Shown here: piece after piece, positions 45,801 through 54,507 of the stretch
Numbering within the stretch: position 1 is the stretch's first letter
Layout of the letters: each line of letters opens with the position of its first letter
Source of the DNA: Gemmata palustris
GTDB taxonomy: Bacteria; Planctomycetota; Planctomycetia; Gemmatales; Gemmataceae
NCBI RefSeq assembly: GCF_017939745.1
Contig: NZ_JAGKQQ010000001.1
Span: 7,889,299-7,953,298 of the forward strand
Direction: 5' to 3'
DNA length: 64,000 nt
Notes under the pieces: model-generated
What the model was told of the DNA's origin: nothing
What the model saw: the letters and a program-made list of their open reading frames with translations, nothing else
Databases searched by the model: none
Position numbers and translations under genes: made by a program

Positions 45801-47160
45801 CGAGTCGCCCGTACAGGTCCGCGGCCTCCCCCAATCGGTTGAGCGAGATTAGGGTCCGGGCTTCGCCCGTGGGAGCGTCCGTTCGGTCCGGGGCCAAGAT
45901 CCGGGCCCGTCGGTACGCGACGAGCGCGAGGTCCCCCTCACCGAGTCGTTCGTGGCAGCGGCCCAAGAGAACGTCCGCTTCGGCGGCGAGGTCACGGGGC
46001 GCGGTGGTGAGGGCCGGCCGGCCGGCCTCGAGTGTTGCCCGCGCGGCCCGCCAATCTCCCCCGGCCATTTGCAACCGCCCCCGGAGAACAACGGCCCGTT
46101 CGGGCGCGTGCTTCCACCGGCCGATCTCGGTCAGCACCCGTTCCGCCTCGCTCAGGTTCCCCGCTTGTAGTGCCATGTCGGCCTGGGCGAACAGCACCTC
46201 CGGGTTACCGGGGAGTCGGGTCGCGGCCCGGCGCAGAACCTCGGCGGCCTCGGTGCGGTTACCGTCCTTCGCTTCAACTACTGCGAGAGCCAAGTACAGG
46301 CGCTCGTCGCCGGGGTTGTGGTCGATCGCCGTTCTGAGGTGGCCGCGGGCCTGCGCGTGTTTGTTGGCGACAACGGCAACGGCGGCGGCGGTGAAGCGGA
46401 CGTCGCCGTTCTTCGGAGCGAGCGCGACGGCCTTATCGAGGTTGCGCGCGACGAGCTCGTCGCAGTTGCGAATCTCGTCCTTCTTGCCGAACTCATGGAG
46501 GTACTTTGCCCTAGTAAGGTACGCCGTCTCATTGAGCGGATTGGCCTCGACCATCCGCTCAATGATGTTCGCGGCGTCTTTCACGCGCTCGGTGCGGCGG
46601 CGGAGCAGAAGTGCAAGTTGGGCGTACCGGGGGACCACGTGCGGGTCGAGTTCGATCGCGCGCTGGTAACTCTGTTCGGCCGCCTCGGTCTTGCCCTGGA
46701 CCTCCTGGCACACGCCCTGCAAGTACACGGCCTCGGCATCGGGCGCGGCGCCCGCGTTGAGTACGGCCAGGTGAGGTGCGGCCTCGGGGAAGCGCTTTTC
46801 ATTCGTGTAGATCCGGGCGAGGCGGAGCCTGACGTCCGCCCGGTCGGGGGCCTCGGCGAGAACACGCTCGAACACCTCCGCGACCGCCGCAAGGGTCTTC
46901 TCGTCCCGTGCCAGGGATTCCGCCAGGAGCCCGTACCGGGCGCGCGCGGCCGTGTCCCCGGGGGTCCGCTCGAGGTACGAAGCGAGCAGCCACAGGGCCC
47001 GGTCCCGCCGCCCTTTCGCCTCGGCCGAGTCGGCGAGTTCCAAGAGGCCCGGGGCGTTACGGCGCACCTGCCAGCGCTGGAGGAGGGCGACGCCGGCGAC
47101 GGACACGAGGACCGCTGCCAGAAACAGCACCGACACTCGGATGTTCAATCGCTCGCGCAT
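42823..47160 (-). CDS. Giant TPR-repeat protein of the exosortase/exopolysaccharide locus
   Basis: From the ATG 47160 the protein has 1445 residues. One N-terminal membrane helix (VSVLFLAAVLVSVAGVALL) anchors it, with the rest probably outside. The remainder is a continuous array of tetratricopeptide repeats, with recurring patterns such as A...YQRAIELDP, LALAVVEAKDGNRTEAAEVLRRA and LMHARRGRYAEAAREFRTVV. Large TPR proteins, for example PrsT, accompany PEP-CTERM/exosortase polysaccharide loci. It is immediately upstream, in map order, of the EpsI-like gene and in the same direction. A scaffold for assembly or export of the polymer is the likely role. Confidence 0.87.
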   Translation of the reverse strand: MRERLNIRVSVLFLAAVLVSVAGVALLQRWQVRRNAPGLLELADSAEAKGRRDRALWLLASYLERTPGDTAARARYGLLAESLARDEKTLAAVAEVFERVLAEAPDRADVRLRLARIYTNEKRFPEAAPHLAVLNAGAAPDAEAVYLQGVCQEVQGKTEAAEQSYQRAIELDPHVVPRYAQLALLLRRRTERVKDAANIIERMVEANPLNETAYLTRAKYLHEFGKKDEIRNCDELVARNLDKAVALAPKNGDVRFTAAAVAVVANKHAQARGHLRTAIDHNPGDERLYLALAVVEAKDGNRTEAAEVLRRAATRLPGNPEVLFAQADMALQAGNLSEAERVLTEIGRWKHAPERAVVLRGRLQMAGGDWRAARATLEAGRPALTTAPRDLAAEADVLLGRCHERLGEGDLALVAYRRARILAPDRTDAPTGEARTLISLNRLGEAADLYGRLADAPTAPAEVRLMFTRLRVLEYLSIPPADRRPRDLEPTFAQAAERSPNSTELLLLRAEVLSADRKPDEAEALLRKALAAPPGSAGAGPRADIALPLARLLYQHGKAAGAWAEIDTLDRLAGPSIDSALTRLELLPPPPSERPDPTVPVAVQVGVRVAIRALAQGTFQLAAQVAKPTDRMDDRCRLATGLAEAHTRWRDLSGAQRWWREVVTLRPADLSARFQLFELAVQADDRGQMEKIVREINQAVGGQDSAFGHYAEALLRIARPRDQSPESIREARQHLNAATRLRPSWAALSTSRAILAELEKNPTEALAEYLRAVGLGERRPPIVLRAVQLLCADRRYAEADALLRKLRTGADPFAPINKLAAEVSLFNRQPEEAVQLAIGVVAPDSKQYEEHLWQAEIMDRAGRRDEAVGALRRAIEVSGPHGAPWVALVKLHVRTGKRDKAEEVLAEAREHLKDSGEQVLTLAQCNEALGRMEEAGKGYASAAARPGDAAAIGKLFEFHSRSGTLAKAVPVLRNVLAGSAPALTATDAAAVRRALAIALAAINDPATFQEALGLIEQNLALAPENPDDLLAKARVLGTRAHHRREALNVLLRLGTGRAPGPDELFFLAQLYADTGAWVDARRVFGSLLAREGDNPTYLRSFVDRLLRNGATDDAEVWLAQLQRVAPDDLATVRLQARVLVKRGEFRAAAAALSRAARPRTAQPIGSAPPEAELPRLSAAARAADELGAEPGAGDALFPVAETLYRDAAKRGAAADALALVGFVARRGRVEEAIKLGREVEEKVGSAGVATALVTAAYGYCPVPLSDSQLDAIEAEVKACLGRAKPSPASAELTGLMHARRGRYAEAAREFRTVVAANEKNAPAINNVAYMLILAGSRNEEVGALLEKAWAVDGPTAGLLDSRGMLHLDSGRTTEAVTDLEQAVEQNATAAKCLHLATAYHRAGKPPAVVARALERSESLQTDGSLVLPAEQKKYRELAQELKPKH

Positions 47161-47246
47161 TCTGCGTTCCTTACGACCCCGACCCGAATCGGCCGGGGTA
47201 CGGCTTGAACGGCCCGCACCGGTGCGGACCCGTTCGTCGGACTGAC

Positions 47247-47888
47247 TCAGCGCCCGGACAACACGCCATCGAGCTCGGGGAGCAGTGCGGCCAGCAACTG
47301 CATCCCGGGATCGTTCTCGACGGGTTCGTCGGGGGAAATCACCTGGCGGACGACGTAGCACTTATAGATCACGGGGGACCGACGGAAGGTCCGCAAGGGG
47401 TTGCCCGGAACCTGCCAGCCCCTCCCGTCCGACCACGCCCAAATCACCCGGAGGTGAATCGGCGCGAGCGCGTCGGGTTTCGTGAAGTTCGATACCCAGA
47501 ATTCCGGCGCCGGGTCCTCGGCCGGCGCCGGGGAGGCCCGCAGGTCCGTACCGGAACAGGGGTACCCGTTCACCGGGTAACAGACCCGCGGGGTGTGTGC
47601 GGCGATGCTGTCGGTGGGACCGCAGGAGAGGAACACTGTCGCCGTCGAGCCGGTGATTCTGTTCACGAACCGGACGCTCACCGCGCGCCCGACCATTTCC
47701 TCGGGAAGTGTGAGCGTGTCGACCTCGATGCGCTCGCCTTCCCAAGCTCCAGCGCGCAACGGGACGCGCTCGATTCGGTCGACCGCGGTGCCGGCAACCG
47801 ATTCGGCCCAGGAATCCCAGCGGTGGGTGTAGATCCCGTGGAGGCCCCCACTCAACCCGAGCAGAGCGATTGCGGCGATGCGGAGCAT
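47247..47888 (-). CDS. EpsI-type exosortase-associated protein
   Basis: From the ATG 47888 (MLRIAAIALL) the protein has 213 residues; a TTG at 47927 would add 13. A membrane anchor or signal (AAIALLGLSGGLHGIY) is followed by an EpsI domain with the conserved AHTPRVCYPVNGYPC segment. In other bacteria this domain is fused to exosortase or encoded next to it and is needed for polysaccharide production. Here it is a separate gene between the TPR protein and the tyrosine kinase, two genes from exosortase. Its biochemical function is not established. Confidence 0.82.
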   Translation of the reverse strand: MLRIAAIALLGLSGGLHGIYTHRWDSWAESVAGTAVDRIERVPLRAGAWEGERIEVDTLTLPEEMVGRAVSVRFVNRITGSTATVFLSCGPTDSIAAHTPRVCYPVNGYPCSGTDLRASPAPAEDPAPEFWVSNFTKPDALAPIHLRVIWAWSDGRGWQVPGNPLRTFRRSPVIYKCYVVRQVISPDEPVENDPGMQLLAALLPELDGVLSGR

Positions 47889-48029
47889 GAACCCTCGCGG
47901 CAGAAGAGAACGGGAGGCGCCGGACAAAGTCTCAGAGCGCCTTCTCGGATCGGCCCCTGTGAATCTGAGACAACTAGCGACTTCAAACCCCGAGCCGCGC
48001 CCAAGAAAGCTCGGAACGGCACTCGTGCA

Positions 48030-50342
48030 TCAGATCACGCGCCCGTCACCAGCGACAATGGTCGGGGCGGGCGAATCGAGTGGCTGCCCGTACCCCTGGG
48101 CGTAAGACTGGCCGTGGGCCACGCCGTTGACCACCACACCGAGGAACGGGAGCTGGTGATCGTTCAGCCGCTCGTACCCGGCGTACACGTCGGCCGCCCG
48201 ACTGATCCCCGGCCGGACCGAGTACAACAGGCCGTCGACGCACCCGGCCACCATGAGCGCGTCGGGGACGAGGAGCAGCGGGCTCGAGTCGATGATAACG
48301 AAGTCGTACTGCGCGCGCAGCTCGTCCACGACGCGCTGGATCGTCGCCCGTTGAGCGAGTGCCGCGGTCGCGTCGTGTGTGAGTTTACCGGCCGCGAGGA
48401 TGTGGAGGTGGGCGGTCTCGGTCGGCCTGATGACCTGGTCGAGGCCGGCGGTACCCGCGAGGACTTCGCACACACCGGGCGCGTGAACGACGCCGAACAA
48501 CCGGTGAAGGGACGGGGCCCGCAGGTCGAAATCGACCAGAACGGTGCGGCGCCGCGCCCGCGCGAGGCTCGCGGCCAACTCGGTAGCGAGCGTCGTTTTC
48601 CCCTCGCCCGGTCCCGAACTGGAAACCATGAGGGCCGCGCCGCGCCCCTCGGAGTGCGCGTGAAGGAGCGTGGTCCGGAGCCCGTCGATCGACTCGACGA
48701 ACCCGCGGCGGTACTTGCTTTGGCCGCCCCCAGCGGGCCGGTCGTCGGGCGCGTTCGGGAGGGACCCGATCACCCGCAGCCGGAGCCCCCGAGAGACGTC
48801 CGCGGGGGTGTGGATGCGGTTGACCCGGAGGTCGAAGGCGGCGACCGCGAACAGGCCCGCGAACAGGCCCATCAGCCCGGCCCCGGCCGCCTCTTGGAAC
48901 CGGCCGTTCTTGTTTAACACGGCGGCGTCCTCGGCGCGGTACCGCACCGACACGCGCTGCCGGGCCGAGTTCTGTAACTCCAATTCCAGGCGCTGCTTTT
49001 GTTCCAGAATCGTCCGGTGGAACTGCTCGCTCCGCTCCACCTCGGCCCGCTCGAGTTCCAGTGAGACGGAGCTGAGACCGAGGGACTCGATGTCGCCTTT
49101 CAGCGCGTTGACCTCGCTCGAGAGCGCCTCTCGCTGGCTCTGGATCGCGTCGCGTTCGATTTCGGCCTCCCGGAGCAACTGAGCTGTGCTCGCGACGGTT
49201 CGTGCCCGGTCCCGGGCCGCGATCGCCACACGCCGCTCCTCCCGAGCAGTCGCGACGGCCGCCTCGGCCGCACTCAGGCGCCGCTGCGCGTCCTTTTTTG
49301 CAACGTTGTTCGGATCCGCGAAGATCGCATCGAGCCGTTTGAGTTGGTCGCGGAGTTTGGCGGCGTCCGCCTCCAAAGCGACGACCCGCGGGTCCGTGTC
49401 GAGCTCGTGATCGATGAGCGCGTCCGCGCCCGCGGCACCGAGCGGCGCGGGCGTGTGCCACGGGATCGGGAGCCGTTTGACCGGGTCGAGCCGGAGGCGG
49501 TAGAGGGCGATCTTGATTTCCAGGTCGCGATGGCGGGAGCTCGTGACCGCGAGCTCCCGCTTGAGGGCCGCGGACTCGTCGAGGAGAGCCTGCTGCTTGA
49601 GTGTGAGAATTTTGGGATCCCCGCCCTTGAGCGCCCGCGTGATCGTTTGAACGGACTCGCGGAGCCGCCGGAGCTGTTCCTTGACGCTGCTCGCTGCTTT
49701 ATCCAAGTCGTAGAGGTGCGCCTTTTGGGACGTTTGTTCCGCGCCAACGACTTCGGCCATGTACGCTTCGACGACGGCGTTCACGACCGGGGCCAGATCA
49801 CTCTTCCCGCCGCGCGCGGTCAGGGACACGCGCACAATTTCGGTGTTCGGGATCTGCTCGACCACCAGTTCTTTCTCGAGCCACTCTACCGGCTCGGGCT
49901 GCGCTTGAACGAACGGGAGCTGGCGGACCTTTTCATTTCGGAGGGCCACCGAGAGCACGGTCCGGCTGCGCACCAGAGCGATCTGGGTTTTGGTATAAGT
50001 GGAGCCGTCCGGGAGCCGGGTGGCGTCCGGGAGCATTTTGGGCTCCGTGGACGCTACCTGAATAATGGCGAACGCGGTGTACTTCTCCGGGCGGAGGGTC
50101 CAAGTGGTGGCGGCGGCCCCGAGCGCGAGGACGAGCCCCAGCGCCAGCGCCACCGGCCAGCGGCGGCGGAGTGCCGCAAGGACCGCCCCCGGGGTGACGC
50201 GCTGGCGGAGGCCCGGCGGTCCGGCGTGGTCCGGCTTGCTCGGTGCCCGCTCGGGGACCAATCTGAGGACGCCCCCGGTAGCCGGCTGCAGGGCCCCGTG
50301 CGATTGGCCGATACCTGATTGGGACGGAATCGGTAGGGACAT
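48030..50342 (-). CDS. Wzz chain-length determinant fused to BY-type tyrosine autokinase
   Basis: The 770-residue protein has a short polar N-terminus, a first membrane helix at about 60-78 and a Wzz-like periplasmic domain with long coiled coils (about 150-460). A second helix at about 485-505 leads to a cytoplasmic BY-kinase. The kinase shows Walker A SSSGPGEGKTTLA, Walker A' VLVDFDLRAP and Walker B FVIIDSSPLLL. The C-terminal tail carries Tyr residues in AGYERLND and SYAQGYGQPLD, a sparse version of the usual tyrosine cluster. It should control polymer length and export. No Wza-type outer-membrane exporter is visible in the window. Confidence 0.92.
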   Translation of the reverse strand: MSLPIPSQSGIGQSHGALQPATGGVLRLVPERAPSKPDHAGPPGLRQRVTPGAVLAALRRRWPVALALGLVLALGAAATTWTLRPEKYTAFAIIQVASTEPKMLPDATRLPDGSTYTKTQIALVRSRTVLSVALRNEKVRQLPFVQAQPEPVEWLEKELVVEQIPNTEIVRVSLTARGGKSDLAPVVNAVVEAYMAEVVGAEQTSQKAHLYDLDKAASSVKEQLRRLRESVQTITRALKGGDPKILTLKQQALLDESAALKRELAVTSSRHRDLEIKIALYRLRLDPVKRLPIPWHTPAPLGAAGADALIDHELDTDPRVVALEADAAKLRDQLKRLDAIFADPNNVAKKDAQRRLSAAEAAVATAREERRVAIAARDRARTVASTAQLLREAEIERDAIQSQREALSSEVNALKGDIESLGLSSVSLELERAEVERSEQFHRTILEQKQRLELELQNSARQRVSVRYRAEDAAVLNKNGRFQEAAGAGLMGLFAGLFAVAAFDLRVNRIHTPADVSRGLRLRVIGSLPNAPDDRPAGGGQSKYRRGFVESIDGLRTTLLHAHSEGRGAALMVSSSGPGEGKTTLATELAASLARARRRTVLVDFDLRAPSLHRLFGVVHAPGVCEVLAGTAGLDQVIRPTETAHLHILAAGKLTHDATAALAQRATIQRVVDELRAQYDFVIIDSSPLLLVPDALMVAGCVDGLLYSVRPGISRAADVYAGYERLNDHQLPFLGVVVNGVAHGQSYAQGYGQPLDSPAPTIVAGDGRVI

Positions 50343-50522
50343 TTTGATTACACTTTCTCGGCCCGCTCGTTGCAGACTCGCAGATCAAAACAACCGCCCG
50401 GTGGAGTTGCTGAGGCGCGAATTTTGCTGCGCGAGCCGAGCGAAAGTTCCATGAATTAGGTATTTATTTCGACGCCGGACCCGACCTAAAAGTTGCACCT
50501 TCGGCGGCGATTGTCGTCGCGC

Positions 50523-51428
50523 TCAGACCGCGGCGACGGCCGAAGAACCCGGCGCCCAGGCCGGCGCCGAAGGCACCGGTCGGAACAGTTTCGAGAGCAC
50601 GAACACTTCCGCGCCCAACAGCAGGAACGCAAGGGGCACCATCAGCCAGCCGGCGAGGTCGTGGAAGATGAAGTAGCCGGTCTCGGTCCCCAGGGACTCG
50701 CTCGCGACCCCGGCCGTGGTGATCCGAATCACGTTGCACGCGATGGCGAGGGGCACGGCGCTGACCACCAGGATCGCCTTGCGAACCCAGCCCGCGGGAA
50801 CCAGGGCCGCGGCGACCAGCGCCAGGGCACAGAACACCGTCAGCATGCGCAACCCGCTGCACGCTTCGACGACCCCGAGTTCGGTAGTTTTGAGGAGGAT
50901 CAGGTTCCCTTCGCGAGCGGCCACGACCCCGAAGGTCTGCAGCGCGAACGTGCTCGCGCGGGTCGCAATGGACTGGAGCGCGTCGGTGAGCGACGTCCCA
51001 CCGACCGAACTGGGGATCGGAAACATGAAGACCAACAGTGCGAGCGCCGGCCACGCGCGGTTCAGCCACGCCGGGCCGCCGAAGAGTAGGCAAATCGCGA
51101 CGAGGGATGCCAACAGCGACAGGTGGTCGAACGGGGTCACGAAGAAATAGGCCCCTGCGGTCCGAAGGCCCACTGCCCCCGCCAGGAGACTGAGCCCCCA
51201 CCACGGTGCCGGTGCGGTGCCCGGGGGGCGCTCCCACGCGCGATACCAGAGCAAACCCAGAGCGAGGATCGGGACCAGGAACCCTTGAGAGTAATTCGGG
51301 TCGGAGTGCCAGAGGCGGACGAGCGCGCGACCCGTGGGGTAGTACGCCCAGGCCGCAGTTGCGGCGGCGGCTACGATCAGCAGGCCGGTGCTCGTTCCGA
51401 AGAACCGGAGTTTCTCAAACAAGGCCAT
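50523..51428 (-). CDS. Exosortase
   Basis: From the ATG 51428 (MALFEKL) the protein has 301 residues with about eight membrane segments. The exosortase catalytic residues are Cys190 in VEACSGLRML, Arg235 in NVIRIT and His256 in HDLAGW. Exosortases recognise PEP-CTERM tails, cleave them at the membrane and are thought to pass the protein to a surface polymer. The PEP-CTERM gene lies directly upstream in transcription order, at 51642-52304. The EpsI, TPR and Wzz-kinase genes around it are the standard companions. Confidence 0.93.
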   Translation of the reverse strand: MALFEKLRFFGTSTGLLIVAAAATAAWAYYPTGRALVRLWHSDPNYSQGFLVPILALGLLWYRAWERPPGTAPAPWWGLSLLAGAVGLRTAGAYFFVTPFDHLSLLASLVAICLLFGGPAWLNRAWPALALLVFMFPIPSSVGGTSLTDALQSIATRASTFALQTFGVVAAREGNLILLKTTELGVVEACSGLRMLTVFCALALVAAALVPAGWVRKAILVVSAVPLAIACNVIRITTAGVASESLGTETGYFIFHDLAGWLMVPLAFLLLGAEVFVLSKLFRPVPSAPAWAPGSSAVAAV

Positions 51429-51565
51429 GACGTTACCCGGGCGTCGAAGTTGTCGATTCGTGAAGAGGTTGCCCCCGACCAGCGACCGCACGAGCCGATT
51501 TCGGGTGCCGGGCGCGAAGTCACCAGTTTAGTACAGTAACACACGGACGACGGTCCAATGAGAAA

Positions 51566-51604
51566 AGTTGAGCGGGGCTGCCGACCCTTCGCGCAGCCCC
51601 GCTC
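51566..51604 (-). terminator. Rho-independent terminator of the PEP-CTERM gene
   Basis: A perfect 12-bp GC-rich stem (51570-51581 with 51593-51604) with an 11-nt loop lies about 40 bp after the PEP-CTERM stop. On the minus strand it is followed by AACTTTTCTC, a fair U-tract. A smaller GGGCACT/AGTGCCC hairpin lies between the stop codon and this stem. Confidence 0.8.
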
Positions 51605-51641
51605 CTCTCAGTGGGCACTCACAAGTGCCCGCTGGGACAGT

Positions 51642-52304
51642 TTACACAGCGGCGGCCGCGATCTCGCGGCGCCGACGAGCGAACCCGAAGACCAGACCCA
51701 GGCAAGGCAGGCCCGCGATGGCCGCGAAGATCCCCGACGGTTCGGGCAAAGCCATAGGAACGGCGACCTCGCCGAACGCGCCGATGGGCGACCCGGCGGC
51801 GGCGCCCCGGTTTCGGGTGACCTGGCTGGCGTACAGACCGCTCTCGTTCACGCCAGTCGCCGTCGACGTGATCGTAAGCGCTCCCACGAAGGTCGTGTCC
51901 GCCGTCAGGGTCGAACCGGCGTAGGTAAGCACAACGTTCGGCAGCGCCGTGTCGCGCCCTGCCTCAGGGGTAAACCCGGCCGGGTTCTTTCCGGTCGCCG
52001 GGGTCGCCAGGCTGAATAGATCCGGATCCGCCGCTAGGATCTCGGCACTCAGGCCCGCTGACTTAAACCCCACAACGTCGTACAGGGTGACAAAGTTCCC
52101 CGCTTGCAGCCGCTGGGCCGACACCCCGCCGCTGACGGAGGTGTTGAAGCTCACGTCATAGACGAAGATCCCGGCCGAGGTGTTCGACGCCGATTCATTG
52201 AGGCTGATTTGCAGGTCCGCCCGGGCGGGGGCGGCGCTGGCGCAGATCGCCACGGCGGCGAACAGCACCTTTGCGCAGGTTGCGAGCATACGGGCGCTCT
52301 TCAT
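51642..52304 (-). CDS. PEP-CTERM sorting-domain protein
   Basis: This 220-residue protein starts behind an ideal AAGGAGAT site and has a Sec signal peptide (KVLFAAVAICASAAPARA, cleavage near ARA-DL). The middle is beta-rich and resembles no family I can name. The C-terminus is a PEP-CTERM sorting signal: PEPSGIFA, a hydrophobic helix (AIAGLPCLGLVFGFA) and the basic RRRRE-type tail. It is predicted to be processed by the exosortase encoded next to it. Its own strong ribosome-binding site and terminator suggest high, separately tuned expression. Confidence 0.9.
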   Translation of the reverse strand: MKSARMLATCAKVLFAAVAICASAAPARADLQISLNESASNTSAGIFVYDVSFNTSVSGGVSAQRLQAGNFVTLYDVVGFKSAGLSAEILAADPDLFSLATPATGKNPAGFTPEAGRDTALPNVVLTYAGSTLTADTTFVGALTITSTATGVNESGLYASQVTRNRGAAAGSPIGAFGEVAVPMALPEPSGIFAAIAGLPCLGLVFGFARRRREIAAAAV

Positions 52305-52404
52305 TGCATCTCCTTGAAACAGGCCGTCGGAACAATCCCGGGCACCACAATGGGGCCTGGAAAACTAAAAAACGCGACGCGATCGGAGGCCTTTCCCGAT
52401 CACG

Positions 52405-53541
52405 TCAGTCGGTCGCAGTAGGGAGCGGCACGGCATCGGCCTCTCGGCCGCCCGTGTTAGCGCCGCCCAATCCGTCCCGAATCGAGCGCCGGAGCGCTCG
52501 CACGGTTTCCACAGCCCGTGCGCCCCAGGTCGCGATCCGATCGCGCGAGCGGGCCGCGATGGCCGTCAAGCGCGCCGGGAGGTGGTCGGTCAAACTGGCG
52601 ACGGCCACCCCGGTGGTAACAAGGACAGCTCCCTCTTTCCCGAGGGTGATAACCCGACCCTGGGCCACCAGCGCGCAATCGAGGCGCACGTCTTCACCGA
52701 CGTAAGTGCCCGGCAGAACCGCGGTGTCCGTGATGACCACGCCCCGGTCAATAATGCAGTCGGCGCCGACGGCAACGTTCGGTCCGATGGTGGCCCGGGC
52801 CGCGATCTCGGAACCCGCGCCAATGAACACCGGGCCGATCAACGTTGCCAGCGGGTGAACGCGCGCGCTCGGCGCCACGCGGACCCCCGGGGGCCAATTC
52901 CCGACGCACCCCGGAATGGGGGGGGCGAGATCCCCGAGCGCCGCGCGATTCGCGGCCAGGTACCCGCCGAGCGTTCGGAAGTCGAGCGCGTCGAGCGCCG
53001 CGACCCGCTGGGTCCGATCGCCCTCACCGACGAGGTGACTCTCTAGTTGTCGCTCGTCGGAAATAGCCGGAATGCGTTCGGCCCTCCCGGATACCGTTGC
53101 CCAACCGCTCCACCGCCGGGACTGATCGGACCCGGGGCCGTCAATCGGATCCGACTCCGCATCGTATAGGACCGTCGCCGGGCCACCGGCTCCGGCGGGT
53201 GCGAGCACGGTTACGAGGCAGTCGCCGCGGCCGAGGACCAAGGCCTCTCCGTCCGCGCGGCCCGCGAGCAGTCGCCCAACGATCTGGTACACATGCGCGG
53301 CACTCGTCGCGGCGTGGTGCCTGAAGCGGACCCCCCACCGCGTCCCGTCCCCCAAAAAATCCAGGGCGGCTTCGCAATTGGGCGGGGACACCCAATCGAC
53401 AACAGTGACCCGGGAACGGACCAAGGTTTCGCACACGTGATCGAGGAACGGGCGGTCGGCGAGGAGCGCCAGTGGCAGATCGCTCAGCGCGCCGAGCGCC
53501 CCGCTCCCCGAATGATCGCTCGTGATGACAACGGCACGCAT
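52405..53541 (-). CDS. Sugar-nucleotidyltransferase-like protein with left-handed beta-helix
   Basis: From the ATG 53541 (MRAVVITSDHSG) the protein has 378 residues. The first 200 resemble a nucleotidyltransferase Rossmann-like domain (LALLADRPFLDHVCETL). The usual Gly-rich pyrophosphorylase motif, however, is replaced by SDHSGSGALGALSD, so activity is doubtful. Residues about 225-330 are hexapeptide repeats (IGPVFIGAGSEIAARATIGPNVAVGADCII in pieces: FIGAGSEI, TIGPNVAV). It lies between the sugar transferase and the PEP-CTERM gene and may be a precursor-supply or regulatory protein. Confidence 0.75.
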   Translation of the reverse strand: MRAVVITSDHSGSGALGALSDLPLALLADRPFLDHVCETLVRSRVTVVDWVSPPNCEAALDFLGDGTRWGVRFRHHAATSAAHVYQIVGRLLAGRADGEALVLGRGDCLVTVLAPAGAGGPATVLYDAESDPIDGPGSDQSRRWSGWATVSGRAERIPAISDERQLESHLVGEGDRTQRVAALDALDFRTLGGYLAANRAALGDLAPPIPGCVGNWPPGVRVAPSARVHPLATLIGPVFIGAGSEIAARATIGPNVAVGADCIIDRGVVITDTAVLPGTYVGEDVRLDCALVAQGRVITLGKEGAVLVTTGVAVASLTDHLPARLTAIAARSRDRIATWGARAVETVRALRRSIRDGLGGANTGGREADAVPLPTATD

Positions 53542-53706
53542 TTCAATCCCCGTCGTTTCGGCTCGACGCTTGTGCTCGAGTTCGGTGCTCAATGGGAACT
53601 GCACGCTCTCCGCGCTCCGGTCGGGCCGCGGCCAGAGGGGCAGACGATCCCCTGGTCACAGAATCTAGCCGACCGCGATAATTGCTTGCTGTCTTGCTAT
53701 TGCACG

Positions 53707-54507
53707 TCAGTACGCGCCCCGGCCGAACAGAACGGCGGGGACGGTGAGGACGAGGAGCTTCAGGTCGAGCAGGAGCGACTGTTTCTGGATGTACTCGATG
53801 TCCATTTCCACTTGGCGCCCGAAGGGAATGTCGCCCCGGCCGCTGACCTGCCAGATGCACGTCAGCCCCGGTGTCGCGGCCAGGCGGCGGCGCTCTGTCG
53901 GGGTGTACTGGGCCACCTCGCGCACCACCGCCGGGCGCGGGCCGACCAGTGTCATGCGCCCGGTCAGTACGCACCAGAGCTGGGGCAATTCGTCAATACT
54001 CGCCCGACGTATTAGGCGCCCGATCCACGTGACGCGCGGGTCGCGCTTGAGCTTGAATGTGACCCCGCTCTGGTGGTGGTTCTGGTCGAGAATCGCGGTG
54101 AGCAGGCGCTCGGCGTTGGGGACCATCGAGCGGAACTTCGGAAACCGGAACTCGCGCCCCCAGCGGCCGACCCGCGTTTGCCAGAACAACACGGGGCCAC
54201 CGTCGGTCGCCTTAATCAGCAGCGCCACTATCGCGAACAGGGGGGCGAGGGCGATCAAGAGGGCGAGAGCGACCGAGACGTCGAGCGCTCGCTTGGCGAC
54301 TGCTCCGGCGGTACGGCCCGCCAGCCGGCCGTACTTCTTTCGCTGGAACCGGGCGGCCCGTCGCAAGGTCCATCCCGAGTTCGCACGCGGCGCCCGATCG
54401 TCAAGAGTCGCCCGCACTTTCGCGAGCGGTCGCACGGCACTTGAGGCCGGGTGCGGAGCCTGGATCTGGAAAGGCGATTCCGTCGCACAGTCAAAAGACT
54501 CCACCAT
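53707..54507 (-). CDS. Initiating polyprenyl-phosphate sugar-1-phosphate transferase
   Basis: From the ATG 54507 (MVESFDC), preceded by AAGGAG about 10 nt upstream, the protein has 266 residues. It matches the bacterial sugar transferase family: one membrane segment (DVSVALALLIALAPLFAIVALLI in pieces), then PVLFWQTRVGRWGREFRFPKFRSM, RRASIDELPQLWCVLTG and the DExPQ...GPRPAV motif, ending with CIWQVSGR. It links the first sugar phosphate to undecaprenyl phosphate. It is the first gene of the minus-strand polysaccharide locus. Confidence 0.92.
   Translation of the reverse strand: MVESFDCATESPFQIQAPHPASSAVRPLAKVRATLDDRAPRANSGWTLRRAARFQRKKYGRLAGRTAGAVAKRALDVSVALALLIALAPLFAIVALLIKATDGGPVLFWQTRVGRWGREFRFPKFRSMVPNAERLLTAILDQNHHQSGVTFKLKRDPRVTWIGRLIRRASIDELPQLWCVLTGRMTLVGPRPAVVREVAQYTPTERRRLAATPGLTCIWQVSGRGDIPFGRQVEMDIEYIQKQSLLLDLKLLVLTVPAVLFGRGAY

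Noticed and set aside
44284..48917. Long plus-strand open frames across the TPR, EpsI and kinase genes
   Set aside because: They mirror real minus-strand genes with TPR, EpsI and kinase motifs, have skewed composition and no ribosome-binding sites.
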